From Dromiciops gliroides (Eukaryota > Chordata > Mammalia > Microbiotheria > Microbiotheriidae), in contig NC_057866.1 in the NCBI RefSeq assembly GCF_019393635.1, positions 231,645,359-231,709,358 of the forward strand: DNA of 64,000 nucleotides, in the 5' to 3' direction. Shown here one piece after another: positions 11,018 through 23,626 of the stretch; the first letter of the stretch is position 1, and every line of letters starts with the position of its first letter. The position numbers and the translations under genes are program-made. Below the pieces are notes generated by a model. That model was not told the DNA's origin, did not search any database, and saw nothing but the letters and a program-made list of their open reading frames with translations.

Positions 11018-11166
11018 CCTTTTTTTTTTGCGGGGCAATGGGGGTTAAGTGACTTGCCCAGGGTCACACAGCTAGTAAGTGTCAAGTGTCTGAGGTCAGA
11101 TTTGAACTCAGGTACTCCTGAATCCAGGGCCAGTGCTTTATCCCACTGCGCCACCTAGCTGCCCCC
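11018..11166 (-). mobile_element. WSINE1-type SINE
   Basis: Reverse copy ending CCACCTAGCTGCCCCC. Target duplication GACCATTCC is at 11009-11017 and 11167-11175. Confidence 0.9.
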
Positions 11167-11175
11167 GACCATTCC

Positions 11176-12783
11176 TTTTTAAATCAAGGTGGTTGCCTCT
11201 GTCTAGCCTTCTGTCACCTTTTACATTCTCCACAGTCCCCCCTAAAATTACTAACCACAGTTGTGTGATTACAAGAGGAGAGTCTTCCATTCTCTTACCA
11301 TCCCCTCATCCACCTCTATCTTCAGGTTTCTCTGTGATGCTTGTTTAATGTTGCATTATTTGAAAATCATTCTCCTTAATGAAAGGAAACAAAATTAGAC
11401 AAGACTTTGTCCTCTTTTTCTTTGTCCTTTTTCTCAAGCAAAAAGTTGGTCTATTCCTCCCTTGGTCTTGAAAATAGCTTTTAAAAATCTTTTTTATTGT
11501 CCTTAGCATTTTAAACAAACCTCATCTCATTCTTATATCTATAGATGCACATTCTAGTTGGGTGAAGAGAGGAAGGAGAGGAGAAAGAGAAAGAGACAAG
11601 AACACAGAGTACTCTTTGTGGCCAAACACATGCTACACAAGGGTGATGTAAAGGTTGTCTCCAAGTTCCCTTGGCTACTGGTGATGAATCACCACTCTCA
11701 TGATGACAATATTTGTAACCAGAACCTTAGAGAAGGAAAGCCCCCAAACTGTATAATATGATTCATTACCAATGACTGAAGATATACTCAGGGGCCAGTT
11801 AACCAAGATCAAATGAGATCTTTCAAAGCAGTATCTGAAAAGGAATCCTTCCCTGTACCACTCTCTTGAGTCATCATCCATGAGCATGATCATCTGGCAA
11901 TGGGAAGAATGATGTGAGAATGTGGCACTTGTCTGGGAAGTAGGACTAATTTAGGGAGGTTTGGTTAGGTGGGGAAGAAGAGGGTGATGGTGTCTCCTTA
12001 AAAATGATTTTGACTGATAACTTAATATCAGTAGAGCTCTTGGTGGGATGGGTGCTCTGAAGTGGTTGAATAACATCTAATCAAGGGTTTCAGAACTTAA
12101 TCTACTGATGCAAAGAGGTGCTCTATCATTCTAGGTACCTAGGTCCGAGGAATATTAATGGTTACGTATGGAAATCGTTGAGGCAAAAAACTTATTAGGA
12201 TTGTTAGGAGAAGTTCTCTGCCCCCTTTTCTCTCCCTTCTCTTACTTATATCGACCCAACATTCAGTGTATCTACAAGTGTGAAGTTCACAGACTAGAGG
12301 GAAATGGAAGAAGAATCTATTTCTCTTTCAGCAAAGAAAGGGGAGAAAGAGGAAGAGAGAGACAAAGAGAATAAAGAAAAGAAACAGATCTAAAACCTTT
12401 CTAAGTCTTGCTTGCCAGCAGCTGGATTTCCCCACTTTGATTCAGCTCTGCTCAGATTGTGAGGATGGAAATGGGCAAAACCAGACAATGGCATCTGGGT
12501 GGAAAGAACTGGGTTAAACTCTGTGAGAAAATTGTCAGTGGGCTTAAATTGAAGTGAAAAGATCCACCATGTAAAATGAAATCATCTGTTTCAAACAGGA
12601 CATGTGGAACTAGAATTATGCATTCAAACTTTATAGTGCCAAGGGATTTGGATTTTTTTCAGTAGGCAAAGAGGTGCCATTAAAAGTTTTTGAAGAAGGA
12701 ACTAGTTACCAGAGATGTATAGTAAAAAAAAATTAATTAAGAAAGTAGAGTTTAAAAAAATTGAGAGAAGCAGCACAATGTAA
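11176..12783. other. Intergenic, no feature recognised
   Basis: Several short open frames without recognisable products. A purine-rich patch lies at 11555-11600 and 12330-12390. No gene called. Confidence 0.5.
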
Positions 12784-13046
12784 TAATAATGACATGATAA
12801 TAACAACTTATATAGTACTTTAAAGTTTATGAAATATTTTATAAATATCTCATTTGGTCCTCACAGCAACCCTGGGAGATGGGTCCCATTGTATTCCTCA
12901 ATTTACAGATGAGAAAACTGAAGTAGAACAATTTTTTAAGTGATTTGTCTAGGGGCACATAGCCAGTAAGTGGCTGAGACAAGATTCAAATTTCTCTTCT
13001 GGCTCCAGGTCTAATGCTCTATCTATTGTGCAACATAGCTACCAAA
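12784..13046 (+). mobile_element. MIR/L2-like repeat
   Basis: ATATAGTACTTTAAAGTTTA, CCTCACAGCAACCCTGGGAG, TTTACAGATGAGAAAACTGA and a final TCTATCTATTGTGCAAC. A further MIR piece follows at 13050-13185. Confidence 0.7.
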
Positions 13047-13626
13047 TCCCACATCTCCCATATATCACCTATGTGGCCTTGAACATGTCTTCATCTCTCT
13101 GGGCCTGTTTCCTTCTTTTCAAAATGATGTTTGATATAATGAGCGTTGAGGTCCTCTTTAGTTCTGGATCTAGATGTTATGGTCATTTTATGTGACAATA
13201 GCTTATAGGATGAATTAAAGCAGAAAGTAGTGAAGCTTCTTATATGACTACTGCAGTGGTTTAGGTGAGAAATAATGAGAAGCTCAATTCAGATCCCAGC
13301 AACAGAAATGGAAAGTAGGGCAGGTAGATCCTATAGAATTAGACAATTGACAGAGAGGAAGAGAAGGTGTAGTCAAAGATCACTTCAGAATTCTATGCTT
13401 AGACGATTATGAGATTGCTGTTGCAATGAAGAGGAACAAGGAAGTCAAGAGGAAGAGCAAGCTTGGGGATGTTGGTGTGATTTATTTTGAACATCTTGAA
13501 TTGGAAGTTCCAGTAGGTCATTTGAATGGAGATGTCCTACAGTTATTTGGTAATACAGAGCTGGAGCTCAGAAAAAGGATTAGGCAGGATTGGTGATATA
13601 GATTTAGGCATTTTCTGAAGAAACTG

Positions 13627-13656
13627 CGGGGGGGGGGGTGGGGGGTAGGGGGGGGA
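13627..13656 (+). repeat. G-run cluster before a SINE head
   Basis: Runs of about 10, 6 and 8 G separated by T and TA, directly before the SINE 5' end. Confidence 0.9.
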
Positions 13657-13822
13657 GCAGCCGGGTGGCACAGTGGATAGAAAATCAGCCCTGGATTCAG
13701 GAGTACCTAAGTTCAAATCCAGCCTCAGACACTTGACACTTACTAGCTGTGTGACCCTGGGCAAGTCACTTAACCCTAATTGCCCTGCAAAAAAAAAAAT
13801 AAATAAATAAACAAACAAACAA
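13657..13822 (+). mobile_element. WSINE1-type SINE
   Basis: GCAGCCGGGTGGCACAGTGG head and a tail of A-rich, AAAT and CAAA repeats. Flanks share AAACTG[CT]GGGG (13619 region and 13823 region). Confidence 0.85.
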
Positions 13823-14200
13823 AAAACTGTGGGGATTGAGGCAAGAGGGATGAGATCAAAGGAAAAAGGGAGGAACCAGACCATCTTTCTTCACAGACAG
13901 GAAAGAGAAGAACGTGAAGACCAAGCTTCAGGAGATCTCTAAATATACAAGGTGGATGAAGAAAGAGGAATGAATAGAGGAGACTGGAAAAGAACTGCCA
14001 GAAACAAAACAGTAGAGATCATGTAACCTGAGGATACATGTTAAAAAAAGGGAAATTTCATGAGGTATTAAAAGTTACTGAAAGTTCAAGGAAAATAAGA
14101 ACTAAAAAAATTGTCACTGGATGAAGGTTTAGGAAGTTATTAATAACATTTAGGAGCCTGATTTTATTGAGGAGTAGAACTTGAGGAATGCTTGAGTCAT

Positions 14201-15228
14201 AAGGAACACAAAACAGTAGGTGTATATTTACTTTTTCTAGAAGTCTGTCAGTGAGGGAGGTGATAGATGAAATGTCAAATCAAGTGGGTAGCATCCAAGT
14301 TATAGCTAGGGATCCAGAAATGTAGGGCAAATTGAGTTAAACTGGGAAGCCAGCTCTAGGAGAGGGGTATTATAGTTCTGGGATCTGGTATATGAGTGGG
14401 CAGCCCAAGGATGGGCAATGAAACAGTTGTGCATTCAATGCTTCTACTGAATTGGGAGTGGTACTATTTGGCTCAAATGTTGGTGCCTAGGGAAAAGCCA
14501 TAGTTACCCCATGCCCTAAGTACTGTGGTCAAGTATTGAAGGGAAGATCTGAGCTTTTAAGAGTAGGATGATTGTGTAATGAGAAAGAATGTAGATGCAA
14601 GTGAAAGCAGAGATGACTGATGAAGTAAACAGGTGGGAGGTGATGAAAAATGAGGGTAGAGAGTTTTGGCGAGAAGACACATGTCTTACTCTGGGAGTGG
14701 AGAGAAGGAAGCCAAGGTTCAGAGCCAGTTTGAAATATGGAGGAAAAAGGAGCTTTACTGAAGGAATTTCATAGTAATGGGGACAATAAAAAGCCTATGT
14801 GACACAGAAAAATATAAGAGAATGAGAGAAACCCTTCTTTCAGCTTCTTTCTAACAGTGTCACTGACTTGTTGAATCATCAAATAGCACTGGCTCAGGAA
14901 GTGAGAGTTTCAGTTGGTTGTACTAGGCTGTCTGACTTATGGTTGATAGATAACCCAACTGGTGACGGGAAACCTGGGAGTACTGGGGGATGCTGGCTGT
15001 AATACCTTCCTCCCCTTTTCTCCCATCTATTGGACCAGAAGAAGAAGGTTGTGGGCATTAGTCTGAAGAATCCTGATCCTCTTTGGAATGTCTGCTTTGG
15101 TCATTAAATTGCTGTTTCATATTCCCTTTCCCACTTGTAAATCAATGGCAGATGCTTCCCACTGAGGCTCAGATGACCCCCAAATGCTTTAGCTCAATAT
15201 TGGCACTGGGACATTGAGGGAACTTATG
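14201..15228. other. Intergenic, no gene
   Basis: Probably old LINE-derived sequence at the left; otherwise unassigned. Confidence 0.4.
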
Positions 15229-15482
15229 TTGTTATTGAGGCATTTCACTTGTGTCTGACTCTTTGTGACCTTTTTTGGAGCTTTTCTTGGTGAAGATACT
15301 GGAATGGTTTGCCATATCCTTCTCTAGCTCATTTTACAGATGAGGATCTGAGGCAAACAGGGTTAAGTGACCTGCCCAGGATCACACAGCTGGTAAGTAT
15401 ATGAGTTTGGATTTGGACTCATGAAGATGAGACTTCCTGATTCCAAGCCCAGTGCTCTATTCACTACACCACCTAGCTGCTT
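15229..15482 (-). mobile_element. Mar1-type SINE
   Basis: Reverse copy: TGTCTGACTCTTTGTGACC, CAGATGAGGATCTGAGGCAA, GGGTTAAGTGACCTGCCC, ending CCACCTAGCTGC. Confidence 0.85.
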
Positions 15483-15498
15483 ATTATGATTCAATACT

Positions 15499-15815
15499 GG
15501 TAGCTAGGTAGCACGATGGACAAAGCACTGGTCCTGGAGTCAAGAGGACCTGAGTTCAAATTTCACCTCAGACACTTACTGGCTGTGTGACCCTGAGGAA
15601 CTAACTTAACCCCAATAGCCTTAAACATCTGGGGCCATCTCCAATCATCCTGATGTATGCTGGACACAGATGGCCCTGGAGGAGAGAGTGAGGTTGGTGA
15701 CCTTGCACTTTGCACTTAAAATTTAATTCAGTGCAAGTCATGACATCACCCCAATGTCATTGTCTTCCTCAAGAACGAAGGACAAACAACAACACCACTA
15801 CCACCAACACCAACA
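15499..15815 (+). mobile_element. Mar1-variant SINE with alternative 3' tail
   Basis: The head is Mar1-like; after CTTAACCCCAATAGCC the tail changes to GGAGGAGAGAGTGAGG, GCAAGTCATGACATCACC and GAACGAAGGACAAACAACAA. The same tail is found at 25896-26189 and 35915-36168. Confidence 0.8.
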
Positions 15816-17338
15816 ATGACATAGTCCCTGAATTTGTGATACAGTTGTATTAAAAAGGAAACATACCTTCCACCAAATCATCTTTATACTAGCAATTCCA
15901 TTGGTTGCATTAACAATTCTTCACCAAAATAGAGGTTAATCACAAGATAATTAAAACAGCCAAGCTTGTTTCTAAAGAAAAGATTTAAAAATAGGCTTCC
16001 TTTGATGATTTACAGAGATGATGGTCTATGGGTGTGGAATATTGAGTATTTTTTCTGACATAGTTGATGGGTTAGATTTGCAAAATGTTTTTTTCTTTTC
16101 TCTTCTTTGTTACAAGGGATGACTCATTGGATAGAAGAAAAGAGGTATATATATTTGGACATGGTATTCTAAAAACGCAAGGTATCAACAAAAGAAGTTA
16201 TTTAAATAATGATTAGCTTCAGGGTTACTACTTCAGGTTATCTATTTTGAATGAGTTAGAAGCTTTTGGTGAATTGCTGAGAAATTTTTTTGATAGTTTG
16301 TAGTATAGCAGAAAGAAAACTGAATTTATGCCAAAAAGATCTGGGTTTGAGACCTTACATAAGTTATATAACATCTTTGAGTTTCATTTTCTTCACCTAT
16401 AAGATGTGCTGTTTACCAAACATTTGTTGTAAGGATACAGTGTACGTATGAAAACCTGTTTATGTACAGCAAAGTACTACATACCAACAACTATAGTGAT
16501 GCATTATCTTTGTGTTCTGGGTATACTTTTTCAGTGGGGCCTGCTTTGTTTTGCATGTGATGGTGGTGGTGGGGGGAAGGAATTATGATCAGTCTTTCTT
16601 ACCTGCTCCTCTGCTTTGAATAGACAAAGATGAAAGGTCTAAGTGATTCCAGAATCCTATGGGCTAGGTAGCCAAAATACACCAAAGCAGTCAGGAAGCT
16701 TCTAGGTTTGATTAGAGTAGGGTTGTAGAATAGATGTATGAGCTTGACTTGGTTCTCCCAAGTGAGTGATTCCAAAATTGGTGCAGAGCCAAATCAGGAG
16801 TCAAAGCCACCCATTTCTCATGGGTCTATGAAAGAGCTGGATACCTCATGCCTAGAGGAAATCATTGACCATTGGGAAACTGTAGGTGAGTTAGTTTAGA
16901 AGCCTGGGATGGGGTAATTTTATACATACTTCTAGTTAACTCAATTTAACAAATTGCTTATGAATTTATATAATCATTTTTGAAAGTAAAATCTTAGAAA
17001 CATACTTCTAAGGCTTGGAGTGTGTGGTACCCAGACATGATAAGGGGAAAGGGGAGCAGATGTCATACTGGGGCATCTATAGAGCTGTGGTAACAGTGGC
17101 AAAAGAAGAGGGGAAAGAGAATTAGAGATTGGCAAAGTGGCTCAAAGCCCCAAACTGCTTCAGTGCCTATATTAGAGTGCAGTGATCAGGAAAGTATTGA
17201 AATTACCAAAAGGTTTCAAAGGACGGGTTGCTTGGTAAAGAGCTGTTGGGGCAGAAACTTTAATATTAAGAAGGTCTACAACCCAGTGCTGGATCCTTTA
17301 CCATTATAAACACTGACACTCTTTTCCTTTTAAATTTG
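15816..17338. other. Intergenic, mostly unassigned
   Basis: A MIR-like fragment lies at about 16300-16500 (GAAAGAAAACTGAATTTATG, TGAGTTTCATTTTCTTCACC). Nothing else named. Confidence 0.45.
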
Positions 17339-17735
17339 TGTTGATATTTTTTTTTGCTTTTGTATCAACTTTATTTCCAAATATATCCTTCCTTCCTCTC
17401 CTACCCAGGGAGTCATTTCCTGTAACTAAAAAGTAAAAAAGAGACAAAAAAAAAAAAAAGCAGTTCATCTAAACTAACCCACACATTTAGTCTGATAATA
17501 TTTACAAATCATAGTTCTCTATCTCATTCAGGAAAGGAGAGATGTGCATTTTCTCTCTTCCTTGGGCACTATAATTACATTTTCTTTCAGTATTGTTTTT
17601 TTCGCTTACACATTAGAATCATTGTGTACAGCTTTCCTGGTTCTACTTACTCTACTTTGTATCAGTTCAGGTAAATTTTCTCATACTTCTCTGGATTCTT
17701 AACATTCACCAATTCTTATTGCACATCACTTCATG
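17339..17735 (-). mobile_element. L1-type LINE 3' fragment
   Basis: Antisense: GTGTACAGCTTTCCTGGTTC, TACTTACTCTACTTTGTATC, CACATCACTTCATGAA. It resembles the 3' ends at 53609 and 61729 but is more diverged. Confidence 0.5.
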
Positions 17736-17739
17736 AAAT

Positions 17740-17948
17740 TTTCAGAGCACATTCATATATATGTGGTCTCATTTGAGCTTTGAAACAACCCTATAAGATA
17801 GGCATAACAACTATATTTTAGAGATGAAAAAACCTAGGCTGAGAAGTTGTGGCATTCTCAGGGTTACATAGCCTGCAAGTGGGAGAGCCAGCGGCAGAAC
17901 CCAGTTTTGTCAACTCTAAGGGCAGTGCTTTTTCCACAAGGCCATATT
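17740..17948 (+). mobile_element. MIR-like SINE
   Basis: GGTCTCATTTGAGCTTTGAA, AACAACCCTATAAGATAGGC, GGGTTACATAGCCTGCAAG. The open frames on both strands are repeat-derived. Confidence 0.65.
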
Positions 17949-18789
17949 CCTTCTCTAGTCTTCAAGTGTTTGGGAATATAAAGCTTCCCTCCTGGACAGG
18001 CCAGATTCCCAGAGAATATGAGAGAAAGAGATTGGGCATTCATTGACTCTTTGCTGTCTTTGTATTTCAGATCCTGGGTGACAGAATAAAAGTTGTATCT
18101 CTCTTCTGCTAGGCCCCAGTTCTCTGCATGACAGCAACCATGGGTCAGCTGGACACCAGCTGTTTACAGTCTGTTTTTAAAAGAGGGTGACCTTATACTG
18201 GATCTCTCTCCATTTTGAATTTTCTGAATTCCATTGTCCCATTGTGAACTAGACCTTAAAGAGGTTTTTCCCCCTCTGGGATGAATTCTCCCACATAAAC
18301 AGCCTGTTTCTTTCTAAGCTTTCTTAAATGCTCCCTTTGAAAATCTGAAAAATCCCTTTCTGTCCCAGTCTGCCTTTTCTTGAGCCAACTTTTAGTGTTC
18401 TTGCTGTTTTAGCCTTATGCCACCTGGCAGGCTTTCGTGGCTGCTGGCATTGCCCTGAACATGTATAAAAGATGTCAGCAAGAGAAGAGATGTGAGTAGG
18501 GCCTGGGAAAGTCATTCATACCCAGTGAAGGACTGGGTGTCTGCTTTTACTGCAGCCTCCCTTCTGACAAGTCACTATGGGTACACTCTGATTTACATTC
18601 TATTGTTAGGAATTTAAAAAATATATGTAACTATACACGTACAAAATCTTACTTTTACTGGCTGATTTTTTTTTTTTGCCAAATTCTTTCCCTCCCCCTT
18701 CTCTAAGATATAATAGCCCCTCTGTTACCTATTTTCTTATTCTCCCACTCTGTTCTATCCTTACACATTGCCATGGGACATTTGCTTTC
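17949..18789. other. Intergenic, no feature recognised
   Basis: Short open frames only; no product recognised. Confidence 0.4.
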
Positions 18790-19840
18790 TATATTTCACT
18801 CTTACTTAAGTCATTAGAAACAAGTTGGGTTCAATTTTGACAGACTAAAATGGTGGGGGGGGGCTGAATTTAATAATATGGAGTTGAACAGAAATAAATA
18901 TGAAGTCCTCTAGCCCATTATGTGGACCCCCTTGTAGAGAATTTATGGGAAGATATGGAAATGGGCTGACCCAGAATGAGAAAGTGTAGACAGTTGCAAT
19001 CTGCACTGTTAGAGCAATATTGACAAGCCTGGATTCATTGAAGAATTAAAGTATTAATATAAAGTCTTACATTTGAATTTGAAATTTTAACTTTTCTGGT
19101 CCAAGATAGAAGAGGAATGTCTAGGTTATGTGGGAAGGGACGTGGGAGTTTGACAGGCCACAAATTCAATAAAAGTAAACAATGTGACATGGTAACCAAA
19201 GTGTAAGTAGAATCCTGGACATAATTAAGAAAAGTATTGTACCAAGAATGCAAAATGTGAAAGCCTTACTGCACTCTTCCCTCTTCAGACAATATCTGAA
19301 GGACCACGTTCAATCCTTTTTGTTTTGCTTAGTTTTAACTTTTATTTTATTTTTTCAAGTAACAGGCCTTTATTTTCCCTACTTCTCTCCTCCCCCATTT
19401 CTGAACTGTACTGTGTTCAGTGGACATTGACAAGATAGAAGAAAATCTAGAGACATGTTAACAAGATGGCAAGAGGACTTGACACTGTGCCATAGTAGAT
19501 TGTTAGAAGGAAGTGGGCATATTTAGTGTAGAGGGGAGGTCAGAACTGCCTTTAAATACCTGAAGGGCTCTCTTGTTCAGGAAGGAACACATTTATTTTG
19601 CTTGACTCTGGAGGGCAGAACTTAGGAATAACCGATGGAAATTGCAGAGAAGCAAATTTCAACTCACTTATTTAACAAAAAAAGTTTCTAGCAATGAGAA
19701 CTTTACCGCCCCCACTGGAAGTCTTCAAATGAAAACTGGATGAGCGCTTGTTGGGTAGTTGCAGAAGTAGTTATTGCTCAGTTACAGGTTAGACCAGATC
19801 GCCTTCATGATCCCTTCTGTAATATTTTGCATAACAACTT
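18790..19840 (+). mobile_element. L3 (CR1-clade) LINE fragment, sense
   Basis: AATGTGACATGGTAACCAAA, CTGTACTGTGTTCAGTG, GACATTGACAAGATAG, then CCTGAAGGGC, GAGGGCAGAACTTAGGAA and TAGACCAGATCGCCTTCATG follow the L3 reverse-transcriptase and 3' end order. It is broken by stops and by an insertion near 19320-19390. Confidence 0.6.
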
Positions 19841-20334
19841 GCCACTTCTTAGCATTTTGAAGGGTGGGCACTGGCCTATCTGATTAGAAATTGCATTTCC
19901 CATGAAGCTCCAGACCCTAAAAATTTATCCTGAAAGAAAGGAGTCAAGACTTTTCGTTTCTGTGAGATGGTATTTTGGAGGTACAGGGGATATTGTCACA
20001 GATCAGAGGAAGGGAAGGAGAAAAATGTTAAGATATACAGTGCTATAACATCAGATCCTGAGTCATGGAGCCAACCAGGAGCACAGTGAGCCAAGACAGG
20101 TGATTCACCAGCAAACTCCCTCATAAATGTGAATTCTAGTATATGGAGGGCCCAAGGTTACCTAGCACACAAACTACTACACTGTAGGACCTATGTCTGA
20201 TTGGTTGTGGGTCTGAAGTTTAAACTGTGTATACTGAGGTACAAAGCTCACCCTTGAGCTGATCATTTACTATAACATCGACGGTGATTTTGCTGCTCTT
20301 TGCCCCTTTTAAGTATAGGTTATATTCAGTCTGT
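19841..20334. other. Intergenic, unassigned
   Basis: No gene or named repeat. Confidence 0.4.
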
Positions 20335-20455
20335 TATCCAATATGCATTTATTAAGTACCTACTATGTGTCAGACACTATGCTAAGCAGTGGGAATGCAA
20401 AAAGAGGCAAAAGATAGTTCTTGCCCCCAAGGAGTGCACAATCTGATGGAAATTA
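20335..20455 (-). mobile_element. L2-type LINE 3' end (antisense)
   Basis: GCATTTATTAAGTACCTACT, GTCAGACACTATGCTAAGC and GAGTGCACAATCTGATGG; the reverse of the L2-type 3' end. Confidence 0.65.
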
Positions 20456-22107
20456 AACTTATGGCTCAGGCTCCAATTATCTAAAAAGAAAATAGAATTC
20501 TCTCCATTTTAATAGTATTCTATTAAAAACTAATATTTTTATTAATCTAAGCAAATTTTATGCTTGTAAAATTATATCAAAGTGACATTAAATAATGGCT
20601 CATTGAAGTGACATTTTATTTTTGTTTTGGGGCAAGCACTCACCATGATTCTGCAACTATTGAGGAGTTGGTGCTAAGCAAGGACTCTTGGTTATGAGTT
20701 ATCATGGAGTACCTCAAGATTGTAGAATTCAGGACTGAAAGCATATTGCACAACACTGTGGAATCTGAGATGATGGAAGTAACTTACTGTGAAAGGTACA
20801 CAGGCAGAAAGACAATTCAGTGTCTGTATTCTTCAGTCTATTTATTGGACACTATTGACCCTCCTGAGATATCTGGAGAGATTTATAGAAATGGTGGTAT
20901 TTGATAATTTTGCTTCTGACCCAAAATATTTAAGCAAGTTTAAATCCTTTATGATGAGCTCGGGATGGGCTGTGGATGCTGGCAGCTGGAGACAAGAACA
21001 TTCTCTTCTGTAGCTAATGGCCCAGTGCCAGCTGGCTAGCATGGCCTAGTCTGTTGGTCAACTAGTTTTTTAGCCATAGTGGACACACCATATGTTCATG
21101 TTTAGGGAAGCATGTTTACTTTCCTAGATAAGGACTCATTAAACCTTAGTTAGGGTATGATACTGATGTGACCGGTGCAGACATGGTAGCAGAACAATGA
21201 AGAGAAATAAAGGAAACTACTAGAGAGTCTCAGTACCCCTAGGTCACTTAAATATTTACATATCTTGGACAATCAATTTGATGACAATATGAGCAAAGAG
21301 AACAGTTTGATGGAATTTCTAATGGTCTTTTATTGGGGGGGGTGGGAGATCTCTGACTTTGTGCTTAAGTTAAAGAGGATTCTTTAGATAATAGTAATAA
21401 AAGGAATAGTGACTGTAGAATATGTGATAATATCAGTGTAGCAGGGGCTTAGGCTTGGCCCTCCATCAGGTATAGCCTAGGTAAGGGTGATTATCCCTTT
21501 CTACCAGATAACTAGGCCATTCTCCTTATTCCTTCTCATCCTGGGTTCTAAAGTAATCAGGGAACATATTATGATATATCTATATTACTTGGTAAAATTA
21601 TAACATCTCTCATTATTAATCAATTAATTCTGAACCTGTATCCCCATTTACTAAATATTATATATATTTATAATCTGAAGAAATCTCTCTTCCAATAAAC
21701 ATGTCTATTCTATAAATCAAATCTTTAAACATCCTAGGTTTAAATAAACATCAAATTGGCTGACTATACTATTTATTAACAGTTATTAACAGTAACAATA
21801 AAAGACATAAGTAATAATTTACAATTACCCCACAGCTATGGAAAAGTATATCTATTTGTATATATGTATACATACACACAGAGCCAAAGTCACCTTTAAA
21901 TATCACTGATATTAAAATATTACTCAATTCTGGTACTATCATCCTGATATTTATTTCTTTTGGGGTACTATTAAAGTCTTTTAAGATTTTAATCATGTTT
22001 CTTCACAAGATAATAGTGAAATTAATTTCTATGAAAAAGTAAGTTCTCAGTCTTTTTGAATATGTCTCAATATCTTCAGACTTCTAATAACATGGAATGC
22101 TAAATTG
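20456..22107. other. Intergenic, unassigned AT-rich DNA
   Basis: Short overlapping open frames at 20704-21042 on both strands have no recognisable product or codon bias I could judge. TA-rich runs at 21590-21870. Confidence 0.45.
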
Positions 22108-22401
22108 GGGCGCTAGGTGGCTCAGTGAATAGAGCACAGGGTTTGTAATCAGGAAGACCTGAATTCAAATATGGCCTCAGACATGATGTGACTCTGGGCA
22201 AGTCACTTTACCTCAGTTCCTCAATTGTAAAATGGACACACACTGGAGAAGAAAATGGCAAACCGCTATGGTATCTCTGCCAAGAAAACCCTATGGAAAG
22301 GTCCATGGGGTCATGAAGGGTCAGACATGACATCATCATCGTCATCATCGTCGTCATCGTCATCATCGTCGTCATCGTCATCATCGTCATCATCAACAAC
22401 A
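22108..22401 (+). mobile_element. Mar1-type SINE with (TCA/TCG)n tail
   Basis: GGCGCTAGGTGGCTCAGTG head, GCCAAGAAAACCCTATGG and GGGTCAGACATGACATC end. The tail is a 70-bp array of TCA and TCG triplets (22330-22401) in an alternating pattern. Confidence 0.85.
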
Positions 22402-22544
22402 TTACTGTCAAAGATTCTAATGCCTATTAAAGAATCTATAGTACTCTATGTGAAAGGTTATTGAAGCTATACTCGGATGACCAAATGATCAGGTGATATG
22501 TACCTAATAAAATGCTATAGGTTCAAATAGCAATACTATAGTGG

Positions 22545-22760
22545 CAGCCAAGCAATACGGTGGTTAGGATGCTGGATTTGAAGTCAGGAAGACCTGATTT
22601 TGAATCCTACCTCACACAAATATTAACTACTTAGTCTCTGTTTCTTCATCTGTAAAGAAAAGAAAATAATAGTACCGATCTCCCAGAATTATTGTGAGGA
22701 TAAAATGTGAAAAGTATGTTACAAACCTTACACATTATATAAATGCTAAGTATTATTGTT
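22545..22760 (+). mobile_element. MIR-like SINE
   Basis: TGGATTTGAAGTCAGGAAGA, TCTGTTTCTTCATCTGTAA, ATTATTGTGAGGATAAAATG, TAAATGCTAAGTATTATTG. Confidence 0.7.
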
Positions 22761-23440
22761 ATTATGCTTCATCAAAAGGCAACAGCCTCCAAGTTAGTGT
22801 GGGAGAATAGGGAAGCAGAGATAAAGCTGCTGAAGAGAGAACTATTACAAGAAGTAAGTACTACATGTGGTCCAATTTGGCATCCAGAAATCTCAACAAG
22901 TATGGACTGTGGAGACCAAAATGGATTCAAATCAATCAAACTGGACCCAAAAAGCTCAGATCAAGCCAGATGGATGCTTGGACCAGTATGCATACTCATT
23001 CCAGAGGGATAAGGAAGTTTGAGAGCAGATGTTGAAGCTGGGCACATCAGGAACAAAACCAAGAGCCAACTGTGTTTTACTATAATTGTGTTGCTGCATT
23101 TGAGAAACCAAATTCCACTGAATTGGCATTGGAAGGAGAATGGGGTGAGGAATTGGAGTCACCATGGGTCCAAGAGACCTTAGCTCCTTACCTATAAAAG
23201 TGTTTTTGACCTTTCTCATGGGAACATGTAGTATATCATATAGTAGTGACTCTGAGAATCAAAAATGTAGTATTTCATTGTGCTGGACAATGAAGTATCC
23301 ATTTAAAAGTGACATTTAGATTCTAGTTATTTTATGATAAGTACTCACAACATATATCTCTACAGCATAGGAAGAGGCTAGGCCTCTATGAACTAACCAA
23401 GAAGGACAATTCCTACCTCAGTTATAGCATGATGAGTTTG
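22761..23440. other. Intergenic, unassigned
   Basis: Short open frames at 22743-23219 without recognisable product. Confidence 0.4.
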
Positions 23441-23455
23441 AAATTCCTAGGAAGG

Positions 23456-23611
23456 GGGAGGCTAGGTGGCGCAGTGGATAAAGCACCAGCCCTGGATTCA
23501 GGAGTACCTGAGTTCAAATCTGGCCTCAGACACATGACACTTACTAGCTGTGTGACCCTGGGCAAGTCACTTAATCCCCATTGCCCCGCAAAAAAAAAAA
23601 AAAAAAAAAAA
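23456..23611 (+). mobile_element. WSINE1-type SINE, young
   Basis: GGCTAGGTGGCGCAGTGG head, 25-nt-class poly-A tail. Perfect 15-bp target duplication AAATTCCTAGGAAGG at 23441-23455 and 23612-23626. Confidence 0.92.
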
Positions 23612-23626
23612 AAATTCCTAGGAAGG

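Larger units (their letters stand above)
13215..14200 (-). mobile_element. L2-type LINE (antisense), split by WSINE
   Basis: ACTGCAGTGGTTTAGGTGAG, GAGATGTCCTACAGTTATTT and similar phrases are diverged antisense L2 open-frame sequence; a WSINE sits at about 13650-13822. The family is judged from remembered patterns. Confidence 0.45.
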
